Assembly (NCBI RefSeq): GCF_025264665.1
Contig: NZ_CP073697.1
Location: 4,135,501-4,199,500, forward strand
Direction: 5' to 3'
DNA length: 64,000 bases
Source of the DNA: Edaphobacter flagellatus
GTDB taxonomy: Bacteria; Acidobacteriota; Terriglobia; Terriglobales; Acidobacteriaceae
Shown here: positions 1 through 9,423 of the stretch, piece after piece
Layout: each line of letters opens with the position of its first letter
Position numbering within the stretch: the stretch's first letter is position 1
Made by a program: the position numbers and the translations under genes
Notes under the pieces: generated by a model
Seen by the model: the letters and a program-made list of their open reading frames with translations, nothing else
Told to the model about the DNA's origin: nothing
Databases searched by the model: none

Positions 1-125
1 TCCAGCGCCTCGGCCATGTTGTGATCGGCGGGGATAAGCGTGTCGGCGAGATAACGATCGACGGTGACCCAGAGACCTTGATCCATAACCTCAAGATAGA
101 TTCATCCGGCGCGGTGAGCAAGTGA
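1..125 (+). CDS. C-terminal fragment of an unrecognised protein
   Basis: An open frame enters from the left edge (first full codon at base 3) and ends at TGA 123-125. It encodes about 40 residues ending in NLKIDSSGAVSK. The fragment is hydrophilic with no motif I can assign. The next gene starts about 46 bases downstream on the same strand, so the two may be co-transcribed. Nothing can be said about its function from this piece. Confidence 0.5.
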   Translation, partial: QRLGHVVIGGDKRVGEITIDGDPETLIHNLKIDSSGAVSK

Positions 126-171
126 CTCCGGGATGCTAGCGTGGTGTGAAGAGCTTTCTGTGAGGAACATG

Positions 172-2052
172 ATGCGGATCGGATTCGGTTTGCTGGTTGC
201 AACAGTATTGGGTTCGGCGATGTATGGGCAGACCGTGGCTTCGCCGCAGTTGATAGATGCTCCAAAGGTAGCGCGAGACTGCGCCACAGGCGGAGAGTGG
301 GCGACTCCGGCGGAGAGGGAGTGTTATGCCATCACGCCAGACTATACGGCTACGATGAGCTATCTCCAGCGTGTAGAGGCTGCGACCCCGGGGCAGGTGA
401 AGATTGAGTCATTCGGGAAGACAGGCGAAGGACGCGATCTGGATATCGTGATTGTCTCGCGAGATGGCGTCTTCGACCCGGTAGCGATTCATGCTGCGAA
501 GCGTCCGGTCGTGCTGGTGCAGAACTCCATCCACGCAGGCGAAATGGATGGCAAGGATGCGTGTCTGGCCCTGCTGCGCGATATGGTGATTACGAAGTCG
601 AAAGCGGCCTTACTGGAGCGGGCGGTGTTCATCTTCATCCCCATGTACAACGCCGATGGGCACGAGCGTCGCAGTCGGTATAACCGTATCAATCAGGATG
701 GTCCAGCGGAGATGGGGTTCCGCGGCAATGGGACGAATCTGAATCTGAACCGCGATTATCTGAAGGACGATGCTCCCGAGACGAGGGCGTTCATGGCGAT
801 GTTTCACCGCTGGCTACCGGACTTCTTTGTCGACGATCATGTGACGGACGGTGCGGACTATCAGTACGACGTAACGTTCACGATCGACGATGGGCCGAAC
901 ATGCCATCGGCGACAGCAAAATGGGTGGACGATGTCGTAACGCCGGGGCTGGAGAAGTATGTCGATGCGCACGGGCATCTGGCTGCACCGACTTATATCA
1001 ATCTTGTGAACGACAACGATCCGGCGCAAGGGCTTGGCTTCAACGACGATCCACCGCGCTTTTCGACGGGGTACATGATTCTTGAAGGGCGTCCGTCAAT
1101 GCTGGTGGAGCTGCACATGCTGAAGGATTACAAGACGCGTGTGATAGGGAACTACGAGATTCTTGCGGGTCTGCTGGATCTGGTAAATCGTGATGCTGAC
1201 AAGCTGATTGCGATGAACGCGGCTGCGGATAAAGAAGCCGAAGCGATGGGCGCGCATCCGCTGAGTAATGTGAAGTATCCGCTGGCGCTCGGCTGGGGCG
1301 GGCAGACGACTCCGTTTTTGTTTCGCGGATATAAGTACACGCGTGAGCTGAGTGCGGTTTCCGGCGCGATGTGGGTGAAGTACACGCATGAACCGTGGAA
1401 TGTTTCGCTGCCATTCCAGACCGGGTTTAAGGTGACGGCGGAAGCAACGCTTCCGGCGGCCTACATCATTCCGGCGCAGTGGACGAAGGTGATCGATGTG
1501 CTGTCTGCGCATCAGGTGGAGATGGCGCGCACGACGGCTGCGTGGTCTGGCGATGTGGAGACGTATCGCTGCGCGGGAATGATGTGGCAGGAGCCTCCGT
1601 TTGAAGGGAGGCATCCGACGTTTAACGGTGAGGCACTTCACGATCCGGGTAAGTTCGGAAGCTGTGCTCTGGTGCGTGAGCGGATGAGTTTTCCGGCTGG
1701 CTCGGCGGTGGTGCGCCTGAATCAGCGATTGTCGAAGGTTGCGGTTGAGTGGCTGGAGCCTGCGGCTCCTGATTCGGCGATGCAGTGGGGCTTCTTCGAC
1801 GCAATTTTCGAGCAGAAGGAGTATGGCGAAGCCTACGTACTGGAGGATCTGGCGCGGGAGATGATGGCCAGGGACCCAAAGCTGAAGGCTGAGTTTGAGA
1901 AGAAGGTGGCCAGCGATCCGGTGTTTGCCGGTAGCCCTTCCGCGAGGCTGGAGTTCTTCTACGAGCGATCGCCTTGGTATGCGGCGAATCGCGTGGGGTT
2001 GTATCCAGTGGGACGGCTTGGAAGCCTGGATGGGATTCCAGTAGGACGATGA
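172..2052 (+). CDS. secreted M14-family zinc carboxypeptidase
   Basis: Zinc metallopeptidase predicted to remove C-terminal residues from peptides outside the cytoplasm. Counting from the chosen ATG at 172, the zinc-site HxGE motif (H121, E124, in NSIHAGEMDG), a substrate-binding NLNRD motif near residue 191, the third zinc ligand H223 (in VDDHV) and a probable catalytic glutamate E313 (in MLVELH) are all present. The N terminus MRIGFGLLVATVLGSAMYGQ is a signal peptide. The frame is open from ATG 133, but GAGGA at 162-166 favours ATG 172 (ATG 169 is too close). It is followed 68 bases later by another secreted hydrolase gene. The family call is firm; substrate preference is unknown. Confidence 0.88.
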   Translation: MRIGFGLLVATVLGSAMYGQTVASPQLIDAPKVARDCATGGEWATPAERECYAITPDYTATMSYLQRVEAATPGQVKIESFGKTGEGRDLDIVIVSRDGVFDPVAIHAAKRPVVLVQNSIHAGEMDGKDACLALLRDMVITKSKAALLERAVFIFIPMYNADGHERRSRYNRINQDGPAEMGFRGNGTNLNLNRDYLKDDAPETRAFMAMFHRWLPDFFVDDHVTDGADYQYDVTFTIDDGPNMPSATAKWVDDVVTPGLEKYVDAHGHLAAPTYINLVNDNDPAQGLGFNDDPPRFSTGYMILEGRPSMLVELHMLKDYKTRVIGNYEILAGLLDLVNRDADKLIAMNAAADKEAEAMGAHPLSNVKYPLALGWGGQTTPFLFRGYKYTRELSAVSGAMWVKYTHEPWNVSLPFQTGFKVTAEATLPAAYIIPAQWTKVIDVLSAHQVEMARTTAAWSGDVETYRCAGMMWQEPPFEGRHPTFNGEALHDPGKFGSCALVRERMSFPAGSAVVRLNQRLSKVAVEWLEPAAPDSAMQWGFFDAIFEQKEYGEAYVLEDLAREMMARDPKLKAEFEKKVASDPVFAGSPSARLEFFYERSPWYAANRVGLYPVGRLGSLDGIPVGR

Positions 2053-2120
2053 AAATTTTTTGAGGAGAAAGTGCTGTAGACTTCGGTTCATCCCGAATCT
2101 CGGTGTACAAGGATGAATCA

Positions 2121-4052
2121 ATGAAGGCAGTACTTTCTTTTGCGATAGCTTTACTTGTCTCCTCCTGCGTCGGCTGGTCGCAGGCTCCGGCTGCTCCGTC
2201 TGATGATTTTGTCAGGACGCATTATACGAAATATGAGTATCGGATTCCGATGCGCGATGGGGCGAAGATGTTTGTTGCGGTGTATGTGCCGAAGCTGGGC
2301 GCGTTCAAGGATGCGGGGCCGTATCCGTTCCTGGTGACGAAGACGCCGTATAGCTGCGGGCCGTATGGCGTGGACAAATATCCGGCTCGCGTGGGGCCTA
2401 GCCAGCTGTTGATGGAGTCGGGCTACATCTTCGTGTGTGAAGATGCTCGTGGGCGCTATGGAAGCGAAGGCGTCTTTCAGGAGATGAATCCGCATATCGA
2501 CGACAAGAAATCGTCGAAGGATGTGGATGAGTCGAGCGATATGTACGACACGGTGGAGTTTCTGCTGAAGACGGTGGCGAATAACAATGGCAAGGTGGGC
2601 ATTACCGGCATCAGCTATCCGGGTTTCTACACCTCGGCGAGCATCATCGATTCGCATCCGGCGATCAAGGCTGCAAGTCCGCAGGCTCCGATGACGGACC
2701 TGTTCTTCAACGACGATGGCTATCACGGCGGCGCGTTTATGCTGGGCGCGAACTATGGGTTCTATCGCTTCTTCCTGCCTCAGAAGAATCCGCTGATTCC
2801 GACGGGTGGTGGCGCAGGGCGCGGCGGCGCTTCGAGTACGGAGAATCCAGATACCTACGCGACGCTGCTGGAAGCGGGGCCGACGGGAAATCTGGATACA
2901 GGCAAGGTGTATCTGGACGGCAAGAACTGGCTGTTTCGCGACCAGCTGATGCATACAACCTACGACGACTACTGGCAGAAGCGCGATCTTTCGCGGCATA
3001 TGAAGAATGTTCATGCGGCGACGATGGAGGTCGGCGGCTGGTTTGATGCTGAGGACCTGTCGGGGCCGTTCAAGACATTTCATGCGATCGATCAGTTCAA
3101 TCCAGGCAATACGAACACGCTGGTGGTCGGGCCGTGGACGCATGGTGGTTGGTCGCGCGGGGATGGCGATCATCTGGGCGATGTGGAGTTCAATGCAAAG
3201 ACGTCGCTGTTCTATCGCGAGAAGATCGAGCTGCCTTTCTTCGAGCATTATTTAAAGGACAAGCCTGAGCCTGCGCTGCCGAAGGCTTATGTGTTTGAGA
3301 CGGGCACGAATGTGTGGAAGACATACGATGCGTGGCCTCCGAAGCCTGCGGTTGTGAAGACGCTCTACTTCCGCGCGAATGGAGGGTTGAGCTTCGATCC
3401 TCCGGCGGAGAAGGCGGGCGTTGATGAATACGTCAGCGACCCGGCGCATCCGGTGCCATTTGTCGGGTATCCGACGGATACGGTGCCGCAGCGATATATG
3501 GCGGACGATCAGCGGTTCGCGACGACGCGATCGGATGTGCTGGTGTATATGTCGGAGCCGTTGACGCAGGATGTGACGATCGTCGGGCCGGTGAAGCCGA
3601 AGCTGAAGATTGCTTCGACGAGCACGGATGCGGATTTTGTGGTGAAGCTGATTGATGTGTATCCATATGACGCCGCGAATCCTCCGGGGATGGAGTCGGG
3701 GAACAAGCGCATTCTTGGAGCGGCTCCGCTGGTGATGGGTGGCTATCAACAGCTTGTGCGCGGCGAGCCGATGCGGGCGAAGTTCCGCGACAGCTGGGAG
3801 AAGCCGACGCCTCTCACTCCGGGGAAGGTAACTGCCGTCAACGGCGAGATGCCGGATGTGAACCACACCTTCCGCGCTGGGCACCGGATCATGGTGCAGG
3901 TGCAGAGCTCGTGGTTCCCGCTGGTGGATCGCAATCCGCAGACGTTTGTCGATATTCCGCAGGCGAAGCCGGAACAGTTTGTGAAGGCTACTGAGAGTGT
4001 GTATCGGAATGCTGGCGCTGCCAGTGGAGTCGAGGTGCTGGTGCTGCCGTGA
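2121..4052 (+). CDS. CocE/NonD-family (S15-type) secreted hydrolase
   Basis: Alpha/beta hydrolase of the X-Pro dipeptidyl-peptidase (S15)/cocaine esterase family, acting on acyl or peptide bonds. The nucleophile motif GISYPG (S165 from the chosen start) is followed by the family region around DARGRYGSEG, a probable acid Asp in GGWFDAEDLSGP and the catalytic His in GPWTHGGW. The C-terminal half is the jelly-roll typical of this family. A signal peptide (MKAVLSFAIALLVSSCVGWSQ) supports ATG 2121 rather than the in-frame ATG 2103; an AAGGAT sequence lies just upstream. About 643 residues, a normal length. The specific substrate cannot be read from sequence. Confidence 0.88.
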   Translation: MKAVLSFAIALLVSSCVGWSQAPAAPSDDFVRTHYTKYEYRIPMRDGAKMFVAVYVPKLGAFKDAGPYPFLVTKTPYSCGPYGVDKYPARVGPSQLLMESGYIFVCEDARGRYGSEGVFQEMNPHIDDKKSSKDVDESSDMYDTVEFLLKTVANNNGKVGITGISYPGFYTSASIIDSHPAIKAASPQAPMTDLFFNDDGYHGGAFMLGANYGFYRFFLPQKNPLIPTGGGAGRGGASSTENPDTYATLLEAGPTGNLDTGKVYLDGKNWLFRDQLMHTTYDDYWQKRDLSRHMKNVHAATMEVGGWFDAEDLSGPFKTFHAIDQFNPGNTNTLVVGPWTHGGWSRGDGDHLGDVEFNAKTSLFYREKIELPFFEHYLKDKPEPALPKAYVFETGTNVWKTYDAWPPKPAVVKTLYFRANGGLSFDPPAEKAGVDEYVSDPAHPVPFVGYPTDTVPQRYMADDQRFATTRSDVLVYMSEPLTQDVTIVGPVKPKLKIASTSTDADFVVKLIDVYPYDAANPPGMESGNKRILGAAPLVMGGYQQLVRGEPMRAKFRDSWEKPTPLTPGKVTAVNGEMPDVNHTFRAGHRIMVQVQSSWFPLVDRNPQTFVDIPQAKPEQFVKATESVYRNAGAASGVEVLVLP

Positions 4053-4325
4053 CCCCCTCCCCCCTTATTTTCGCAAAATATTCATGAATAAGGACTTGCG
4101 GTCGTACTATTTCGGCAAAATATTCAAAACAGTAGACTTATGCGTAAAATATAGATAATAAAAGAGAAATCCAGGATCAACGCCTGGATTTCTCTTTTTG
4201 TCTACTGGTTTTATTGTAGCTACCTGGATGGAATTAATCGGCACTTTGGGTTGTGGCTGGAAGTGATTGTTTTTGATTGGGTTGTGCAAATTTTTCAATG
4301 CGTGGGGGCTTGACAGGTGTTTTGC
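4053..4325. repeat. intergenic repeat, copy A
   Basis: This AT-rich stretch between convergent genes shares ordered modules with 38385-38580. The modules are a GCAAA-[AG]-TATTC-[AC]-AAACAG block (here twice in variant form, near 4073 and 4113), an AATCGGCACTT-GGG block near 4234 and GGGGGCTTGACAGGT near 4305. Order and orientation are the same in both copies while the spacer sequence differs. I see no gene in it. It behaves like a short interspersed element or a conserved non-coding unit. Confidence 0.55.
4161..4199. terminator. bidirectional rho-independent terminator
   Basis: A 15-bp perfect inverted repeat (4161-4175 with 4183-4197, loop of 7) is preceded by A-rich and followed by T-rich sequence. 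It can therefore terminate transcription from either side, and it lies between the convergent S15 and M13 genes. Confidence 0.8.
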
Positions 4326-4338
4326 TCAAGCTGGCGGT

Positions 4339-4483
4339 TGGTCGTTCCGCCCTTCGGGCTTCACTCCGGCCTTCGGCAGAGCGGTTGCCGCTTCGCGGCG
4401 ACTTGTTTTCGGCACGGCTGAAGCCGTGGCCCTTTTATTAAGGCAGAGAGAGCCAAGCCTGAAGGCTTGGCGTACCTATAGGT
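4339..4483. repeat. cluster of short hairpins with TGAA loops
   Basis: Successive small palindromes occur here: GTTGCCGC/GCGGCGAC at 4384-4402, CACGGC-TGAA-GCCGTG at 4413-4428 and GCCAAGCC-TGAA-GGCTTGGC at 4452-4471. The last two share the same TGAA loop. The remaining sequence to 4664 has no convincing gene; it includes CTTCGCTCGGAATGAC near 4620, which looks like common intergenic filler in this group. Function unknown (REP-like or transcription-stopping). Confidence 0.5.
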
Positions 4484-4664
4484 AATTCGAGTATTCGCTC
4501 GAATGGCCCACCCATGTCGCGATAAGGTCGCGCCATGAATGGGGCACCCGGCTGAACCAACTCTCGTGGGGAGGCAATACTCGCCGAGGACCCGATTTCG
4601 AAATGCGGGGGTTCCTCGGCTTCGCTCGGAATGACACCTTGTTGGACAGCGGGTGCTGCTGTGG

Positions 4665-6710
4665 TCACCAGATGCGGACTCGGTCGTTGGGGGCGAGGTA
4701 GAGTTTTTCGTTGGGTTTGACGTCGAAGGAGGTGTACCAGCCGTCGATGTTGCGGACGGTGGCGGCGCGGTACATGCCTGGCGCGTGCGGGTCGGTGAGG
4801 ATCTGTTGGCGGAGTGCGTTGTCGCGGATCTTGAGGCCCCAGTTCTGTCCGAAGGCGATGAAGAACTGCTGGTCGCCGTTGTAGGAGCCTGCGGCCGGTG
4901 GTGCCGAGCCTTTGAGGGATGTGTGGTAGGCGTCGTAGGCGGCGGCGAGTCCCGCTACGTCGGCGATGTTTTCGCCGAGGGTCTGGTGGCCGTTGACGGA
5001 GACATCGGGGAAGGGTTTGTAAGCGTCGTACTGGGCGGCGAGAGCTTCGGTCGCGGTTTTGAAGTGCGCGAAGTCTTCGGGGGTCCACCAGTTGCGGACG
5101 CGTCCCTGGGAGTCGAAGGCAGCTCCTTCGGAGTCGAAGGTGTGGGAGATCTCGTGGCCGATGACGGTGCCGATGGCTCCGTAGTTAGCGGCGGCGGGAG
5201 CCTTGGGATCGAAGAACGGCGGCTCGAGGATGGCGGCAGGGAAGTTGAGGGCGTTGTGGAGTGGCAGATTGACGGCGTTGACGGTCTGCGGTTCCATGGT
5301 CCACTCTTTGCGGTCGACGGGTTGACCGATGCGGGAGATCTCGTAGCGTGTTTCAAAGATATTGCTACGCCAGAGGTTGCCGAAGATGTCGTCGGGTTTG
5401 ACTTCGTAGCCTGCGTAGCTGCGCCAGTGGTCGGGGTAGCCGACGGAGACCTGGAGGGTGCCGAGTTTTTTGATGGCTTCGGCTTTGGTGGCGGGCGCCA
5501 TCCAAGAGAGGTTTTCGAGGCGCTGGTGGAAGGCTACGAGTAGATTGGCGACGAGTGCCTGGGCCTGGGCTTTAGCTTCGGGGCTGAAGTACTGCTTGGC
5601 GTAGAGCTGGCCGACGGCGTCGCCGAGGAGTCCGTTGACAAAGGTGATGCCGCGGATGTCGCGCGGGCGCTGCTGAGAGACGCCGGTGAGTGTGGTGCCG
5701 ACGAAGGCGAAGCGCTCGTCGGCGATGGCTTTGGGCAGGGTGGTGCCGTAGGCCTCGAGCATGTGGAAGGTGAGGAGGTCTTTCCATGCATCAATGGATT
5801 CAGACTGAACGAGCGCAGCTTCGGCGGTAAAGGCGGAGGGCTGCCAGACGATGAAGCTAGTCTGCTTGTCGAGCGAGGCGGCGCGGAAGAATTCGGGCCA
5901 GTCGAGGCCGGGGGCTTTGGCGGAGAAGTCGGCGACGGTCCAGACGTTATTGGCTTTGTGGATGTCTTCGGATTCAGCGAGGGAGACGTGCTTTTCGGCG
6001 ATGGCGTGCTCGAGGGCGAGGACGCGGGTGGCGCGGGCTTCGGGCTCGGAGAGTCCGGCGAGCGAGAACATCTTTGCGATGTGGGCCTGGTACTTCGCGC
6101 GGACTTCCTTCATGTGTGGGGTGTCGGCGAGGTAGTAGTCGCGGTTCGGGAGCTGGAGTCCGCCCTGGAGGAGATATGGGGCGTAGTGGTCGGGGTCGTT
6201 GAAGCCGGGTGCGACCCAGAGGCCGAAGATGTTTGCAGTATGGAAGTTGGTGTTGTTGAGCGCGTCGACGTCGGCGCGGAGAGAGAGGCCGAGGGCGTGG
6301 GCGAGCTGCTGCGGTGTCTTGATCGCAGCGATGGCGTCGAGGTGAGGCTTGATGGGAGCGAGTCCGTGGGCCTCGATGGTGGCCTCGTCCATGTAGGAGT
6401 GGTAGAGGTCGGCGATGCGGCGGGTGTCGGTGCCGGGTGCGGCGTTGGATTTGGCGGCCTGCTCGATGAGGGCGGCGACGCGCTTGTTGCTGCGGTCAGC
6501 GAGGATGTTGAAGGTACTGAGGGCGGCACGGTCGGCGGGGAGCTCGGTGTGCGCGATCCAATTGCCGTTGGCGAAGAGGTAGAAGTCGTCGCCGGGACGG
6601 ACGGCGGAGTCGATGCGGGAGAGATCGATGCCGCGAGAGGTGGTTTGTGCGGAGGCGGAGAGGGGAAGTGCGAGAGTGAGAGCGAGGAGGGTTTTAGTGG
6701 TGAGGTGCAT
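4665..6710 (-). CDS. M13-family (neprilysin-like) secreted metallopeptidase
   Basis: Zinc endopeptidase of the neprilysin/PepO family that cleaves oligopeptides. The HExxH motif is present as IGHEISHTFD, with the family ENIADVAG motif (third zinc ligand) downstream and the typical large N-terminal helical domain from about residue 35. ATG 6710 gives a clean signal peptide (MHLTTKTLLALTLALPLSASAQ) and has GGAG 7-10 bases upstream; an in-frame ATG at 6842 would add 44 non-signal residues and is rejected. About 681 residues, normal for the family. It ends IW, close to the usual conserved C terminus. It is encoded opposite the two upstream hydrolase genes and faces them across the repeat. Confidence 0.92.
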   Translation of the reverse strand: MHLTTKTLLALTLALPLSASAQTTSRGIDLSRIDSAVRPGDDFYLFANGNWIAHTELPADRAALSTFNILADRSNKRVAALIEQAAKSNAAPGTDTRRIADLYHSYMDEATIEAHGLAPIKPHLDAIAAIKTPQQLAHALGLSLRADVDALNNTNFHTANIFGLWVAPGFNDPDHYAPYLLQGGLQLPNRDYYLADTPHMKEVRAKYQAHIAKMFSLAGLSEPEARATRVLALEHAIAEKHVSLAESEDIHKANNVWTVADFSAKAPGLDWPEFFRAASLDKQTSFIVWQPSAFTAEAALVQSESIDAWKDLLTFHMLEAYGTTLPKAIADERFAFVGTTLTGVSQQRPRDIRGITFVNGLLGDAVGQLYAKQYFSPEAKAQAQALVANLLVAFHQRLENLSWMAPATKAEAIKKLGTLQVSVGYPDHWRSYAGYEVKPDDIFGNLWRSNIFETRYEISRIGQPVDRKEWTMEPQTVNAVNLPLHNALNFPAAILEPPFFDPKAPAAANYGAIGTVIGHEISHTFDSEGAAFDSQGRVRNWWTPEDFAHFKTATEALAAQYDAYKPFPDVSVNGHQTLGENIADVAGLAAAYDAYHTSLKGSAPPAAGSYNGDQQFFIAFGQNWGLKIRDNALRQQILTDPHAPGMYRAATVRNIDGWYTSFDVKPNEKLYLAPNDRVRIW

Positions 6711-6856
6711 GCGTGCTCCGATGAAGATTGTGCGATGCGCTGGCAGTGATGATGCGCACAATCCATGAGAGTACATGAAATGAAGGGTTAGAGGGGAGGA
6801 GTTGGGACGATTGAGCGCCGAGGTGTGACCGATCGCGCGCAATTTGAGTTATGAAG

Positions 6857-7918
6857 CTATGCAGGTTTTACCTTTTGCCACATTTGCCATACCTGACGTG
6901 CCAGTTCATCATCGTGCTTATTGCCGCTCATCAAAGCCCAGTCGGCAAAGGTGCGGACGGCCCACGTGTAGTTCACGCCTTTTGGCGTTCCATCACGGTT
7001 CTTTTCTTCACCGCCGCTGCGCGTATTGCCTGCAGACGATATGGTGCCGTCCGGTTGGACACGGCTGGATAGCCAACGCACTCCGTTCTCGAGATGCGGT
7101 TTCATCTCTGACTGGAGCTCGGGAGTTGCTACGAGCCGGTAATAGCGCAGGGCATAGCTAAGGCCAACTGCCTGGTAGTTGCTGTCGAAGCCGTCCTTTT
7201 CGGGGTTGACTCCATTGGGCAACTGGAGAGCGAGACCCTCGCGGATATATTCTTCGGACTTTTGTTGAAGCTGTCTGTCTTTCAGGACGACGGATGCTTC
7301 ACCCAGTGCCGCGCCTACGAGAAACCGGCGATGCGTGAAGGGGCGATTGCGGGCCTTACCTGCGGCTTCTATGTCGGGGCGCGTCATCCACTGTGCGGTG
7401 AGGGCAAGCTTCTTTTGGATTGCGTTCAGACGTGGAGCGAACGGCTCTCCCATGGGATCTGTGCGGAGAAGGATGAGGCTATGCGCGGCGGCTTCAAGAA
7501 AAAATGAAGTGCTGTGGAAGGCATCCTGGCAGGAGAAGGAGCCATCGGGGTTTTGCTGGCGGAATCCCCACTCAAGCACTCGGATTCCGCGGTCGACCAC
7601 AGTGGTGTCGTGGAAGGCGAGACCGATGGCGATGATATCGAATGCATCCCGTTGCTGCTCGATGAACCAGCTTCCGGTGTGGTTTTTATCCCACTCGATA
7701 TTCACGCTGGAGTGCGCGCCGTTGGCTGCGGTGTCTCGTTCGCCCCAGGAACGATTGGCGTGGATGGTCTCGCGCAGGGTGCCCGTTGTTTCAAAGAACA
7801 GGTCTTTCTGTTCCCGATTTGAAGAGAGTTGAGCGAACGCAGGTGAAAGGAGTGACGCGAGAAGAACAAGGCCGATACATGGATGGCAAAGGATGAATTT
7901 TAGCCGCAAGAAAACCAC
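6857..7918 (-). CDS. secreted alpha/alpha-toroid-like protein, function unknown
   Basis: A 353-residue protein starting at GTG 7918 (no ATG is available before the signal peptide). Residues 1-29 form a signal sequence ending SPAFA. The rest is helical with repeated W/G/D patterns such as WGFRQQNPDGSF and RWLSSRVQPDGTI, which resemble the helix-turn repeats of toroidal glycosidase or lyase folds. I do not recognise a catalytic signature. It lies 117 bases downstream of the M24 peptidase gene on the same strand. Could be a polysaccharide-active enzyme, but that is inference from fold-like repeats only. Confidence 0.7.
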   Translation of the reverse strand: MVFLRLKFILCHPCIGLVLLASLLSPAFAQLSSNREQKDLFFETTGTLRETIHANRSWGERDTAANGAHSSVNIEWDKNHTGSWFIEQQRDAFDIIAIGLAFHDTTVVDRGIRVLEWGFRQQNPDGSFSCQDAFHSTSFFLEAAAHSLILLRTDPMGEPFAPRLNAIQKKLALTAQWMTRPDIEAAGKARNRPFTHRRFLVGAALGEASVVLKDRQLQQKSEEYIREGLALQLPNGVNPEKDGFDSNYQAVGLSYALRYYRLVATPELQSEMKPHLENGVRWLSSRVQPDGTISSAGNTRSGGEEKNRDGTPKGVNYTWAVRTFADWALMSGNKHDDELARQVWQMWQKVKPA

Positions 7919-8035
7919 CGATCGATTGCGATATGTGTCTGCACCATAACGAACACAGGCCTGCGCGCAATGTTGCGGCTGCGGTACGTTACCGGTTTAT
8001 GAAAAATGTGTTCGGTTAGCAGGATGAAAGGGTGG

Positions 8036-9343
8036 TCAGGATTTGGCGAAGGGGTCTTCGAGCGAGTGGCTTTGCGGAGTGAACATGTCGCCTCCGTCGG
8101 GGGTGACGACCCAGTCGTCTTCGAGGCGGATGCCGAACTCGCCAGGGATGTAGATGCCGGGCTCGTCGGAGAAGGTCATGCCGGATTCGAGGAGAGTGTT
8201 GTTGCCACGGACGAGATAGGGCCACTCGTGGCCGTCCATGCCGATGCCGTGACCGAGGCGGTGGGTGAAGTGCTTGTAGTCGGGGCCGTAGCCGGCGTCG
8301 GTGATGACTTTGCGTGCGGCGTCGTCGACGGCATGGCAGGGGGCTCCTGCGCGGCCTGCGGCGAGTGCGGCGGACTGGGCGCGATGGACGATATCGAAGA
8401 CTTGCTTCTGCTTGTCGGTGGCTTTGCCGAGGACGAAGGAGCGTGTGATATCGGACTGATAGCCTTCGACGGTGCAGCCGTCGTCGAGCATGATGATCTG
8501 GCTTTCTTTAATGACCTGTGGCTGGAGCGAGCCGTGAGGGAGAGCGGAGTATTCGCCGACCTGGCAGGAGGCTTCGCCGGGGAAGCTGGTGCGGGCGTAG
8601 GCGGCAGAGATGAGCTCGGAGACCTGGCGGTTGGTCATGCCGGGTTCGATGGACTTGAAGGTGGCCTCGTAGACCTTGAGCGTGTTGTCGTTGGCGAGAC
8701 GCATGAGGGCGAGCTCGGCTGCGGATTTGACGGCGCGGCAGCCTGCGGTGATGGTGGTTCCGCTGACGGCGGTGATGGTGGGACTGGCGTGGGCGATGCC
8801 GTCGGAGAAGGCGAACTGCGTGCGTTCTTCCACACCGACGCGGCCGGTGGAGATACCAGCGTCTTTGAGTGCGCGGGCTAGCAAAGCGTAGGGATTCTCG
8901 TCTTCGTTCCAGGTGTAGATCTTTGTCGTGGAGGCTTGCGGAAGTGTGGCTGGTCGGGCGTCGATGCGCTCGCGAACACGGCCTTCTTCGAAGACGGGGC
9001 AGACGATGAAGGGGTTCCCTTTGGCGGGGAGGACCCAGGCGAAGAAGCGTTCGGACTGGCCCCAGCGGAGGCCGGTGAAGTAGTTGAGCGAGGTGCCGGT
9101 GCAGATGACGAGCGCGTCGATTTTATTTTTGGTGAGAAGCTGGCGGGCGCGTTCGATGCGCTGTTCGCGTTCTTCGAGCGTGATGGGGATGGCTTCTTTG
9201 CGTCTGCTGGCGAGGGCAGCGATGGCGGGAGGAAGTTTGATATCGGAGGGAGGTGTGGCGGTGGGGCGTTGTGCCTGAAGTTCGATGGACGGGGCTACAG
9301 CTGCTGCGGAGGCGGCGAGTAGGAAACTTCTTCTAGAGGGCAT
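8036..9343 (-). CDS. M24-family Xaa-Pro aminopeptidase-like enzyme with Tat signal
   Basis: Metallopeptidase of the pita-bread fold (Xaa-Pro aminopeptidase/prolidase group). The N terminus MPSRRSFLLAASAAA has the twin-arginine consensus SRRSFL, so export as a folded protein is likely. A creatinase-type N-terminal domain is followed by the catalytic domain: metal-ligand regions appear as MLDDGC...SDITRS, HRLGHGIGMDGHE and SDEPGIY, ending with GIRLEDDWVV. About 435 residues. It is divergent from the next gene (9424), with an 80-base shared upstream region. Dipeptidase versus aminopeptidase activity cannot be separated here. Confidence 0.9.
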   Translation of the reverse strand: MPSRRSFLLAASAAAVAPSIELQAQRPTATPPSDIKLPPAIAALASRRKEAIPITLEEREQRIERARQLLTKNKIDALVICTGTSLNYFTGLRWGQSERFFAWVLPAKGNPFIVCPVFEEGRVRERIDARPATLPQASTTKIYTWNEDENPYALLARALKDAGISTGRVGVEERTQFAFSDGIAHASPTITAVSGTTITAGCRAVKSAAELALMRLANDNTLKVYEATFKSIEPGMTNRQVSELISAAYARTSFPGEASCQVGEYSALPHGSLQPQVIKESQIIMLDDGCTVEGYQSDITRSFVLGKATDKQKQVFDIVHRAQSAALAAGRAGAPCHAVDDAARKVITDAGYGPDYKHFTHRLGHGIGMDGHEWPYLVRGNNTLLESGMTFSDEPGIYIPGEFGIRLEDDWVVTPDGGDMFTPQSHSLEDPFAKS

Positions 9344-9423
9344 GAGGGGATTGTAATGAATCGCCGCGGGATGCGCGGATGGTGTTTCAACTTGTTTTCG
9401 GAGGGCTGCGATAGGCTACGTAC

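Noticed and set aside
5763..6749. 328-residue plus-strand ORF opposite the M13 peptidase
   Set aside because: Gly/Val/Glu-rich mirror of a high-GC coding strand; the minus-strand frame has signal peptide and HExxH motif.
8006..8881. 291-residue plus-strand ORF opposite the M24 peptidase
   Set aside because: Antisense shadow; the opposite frame carries the Tat signal and metal-ligand motifs.
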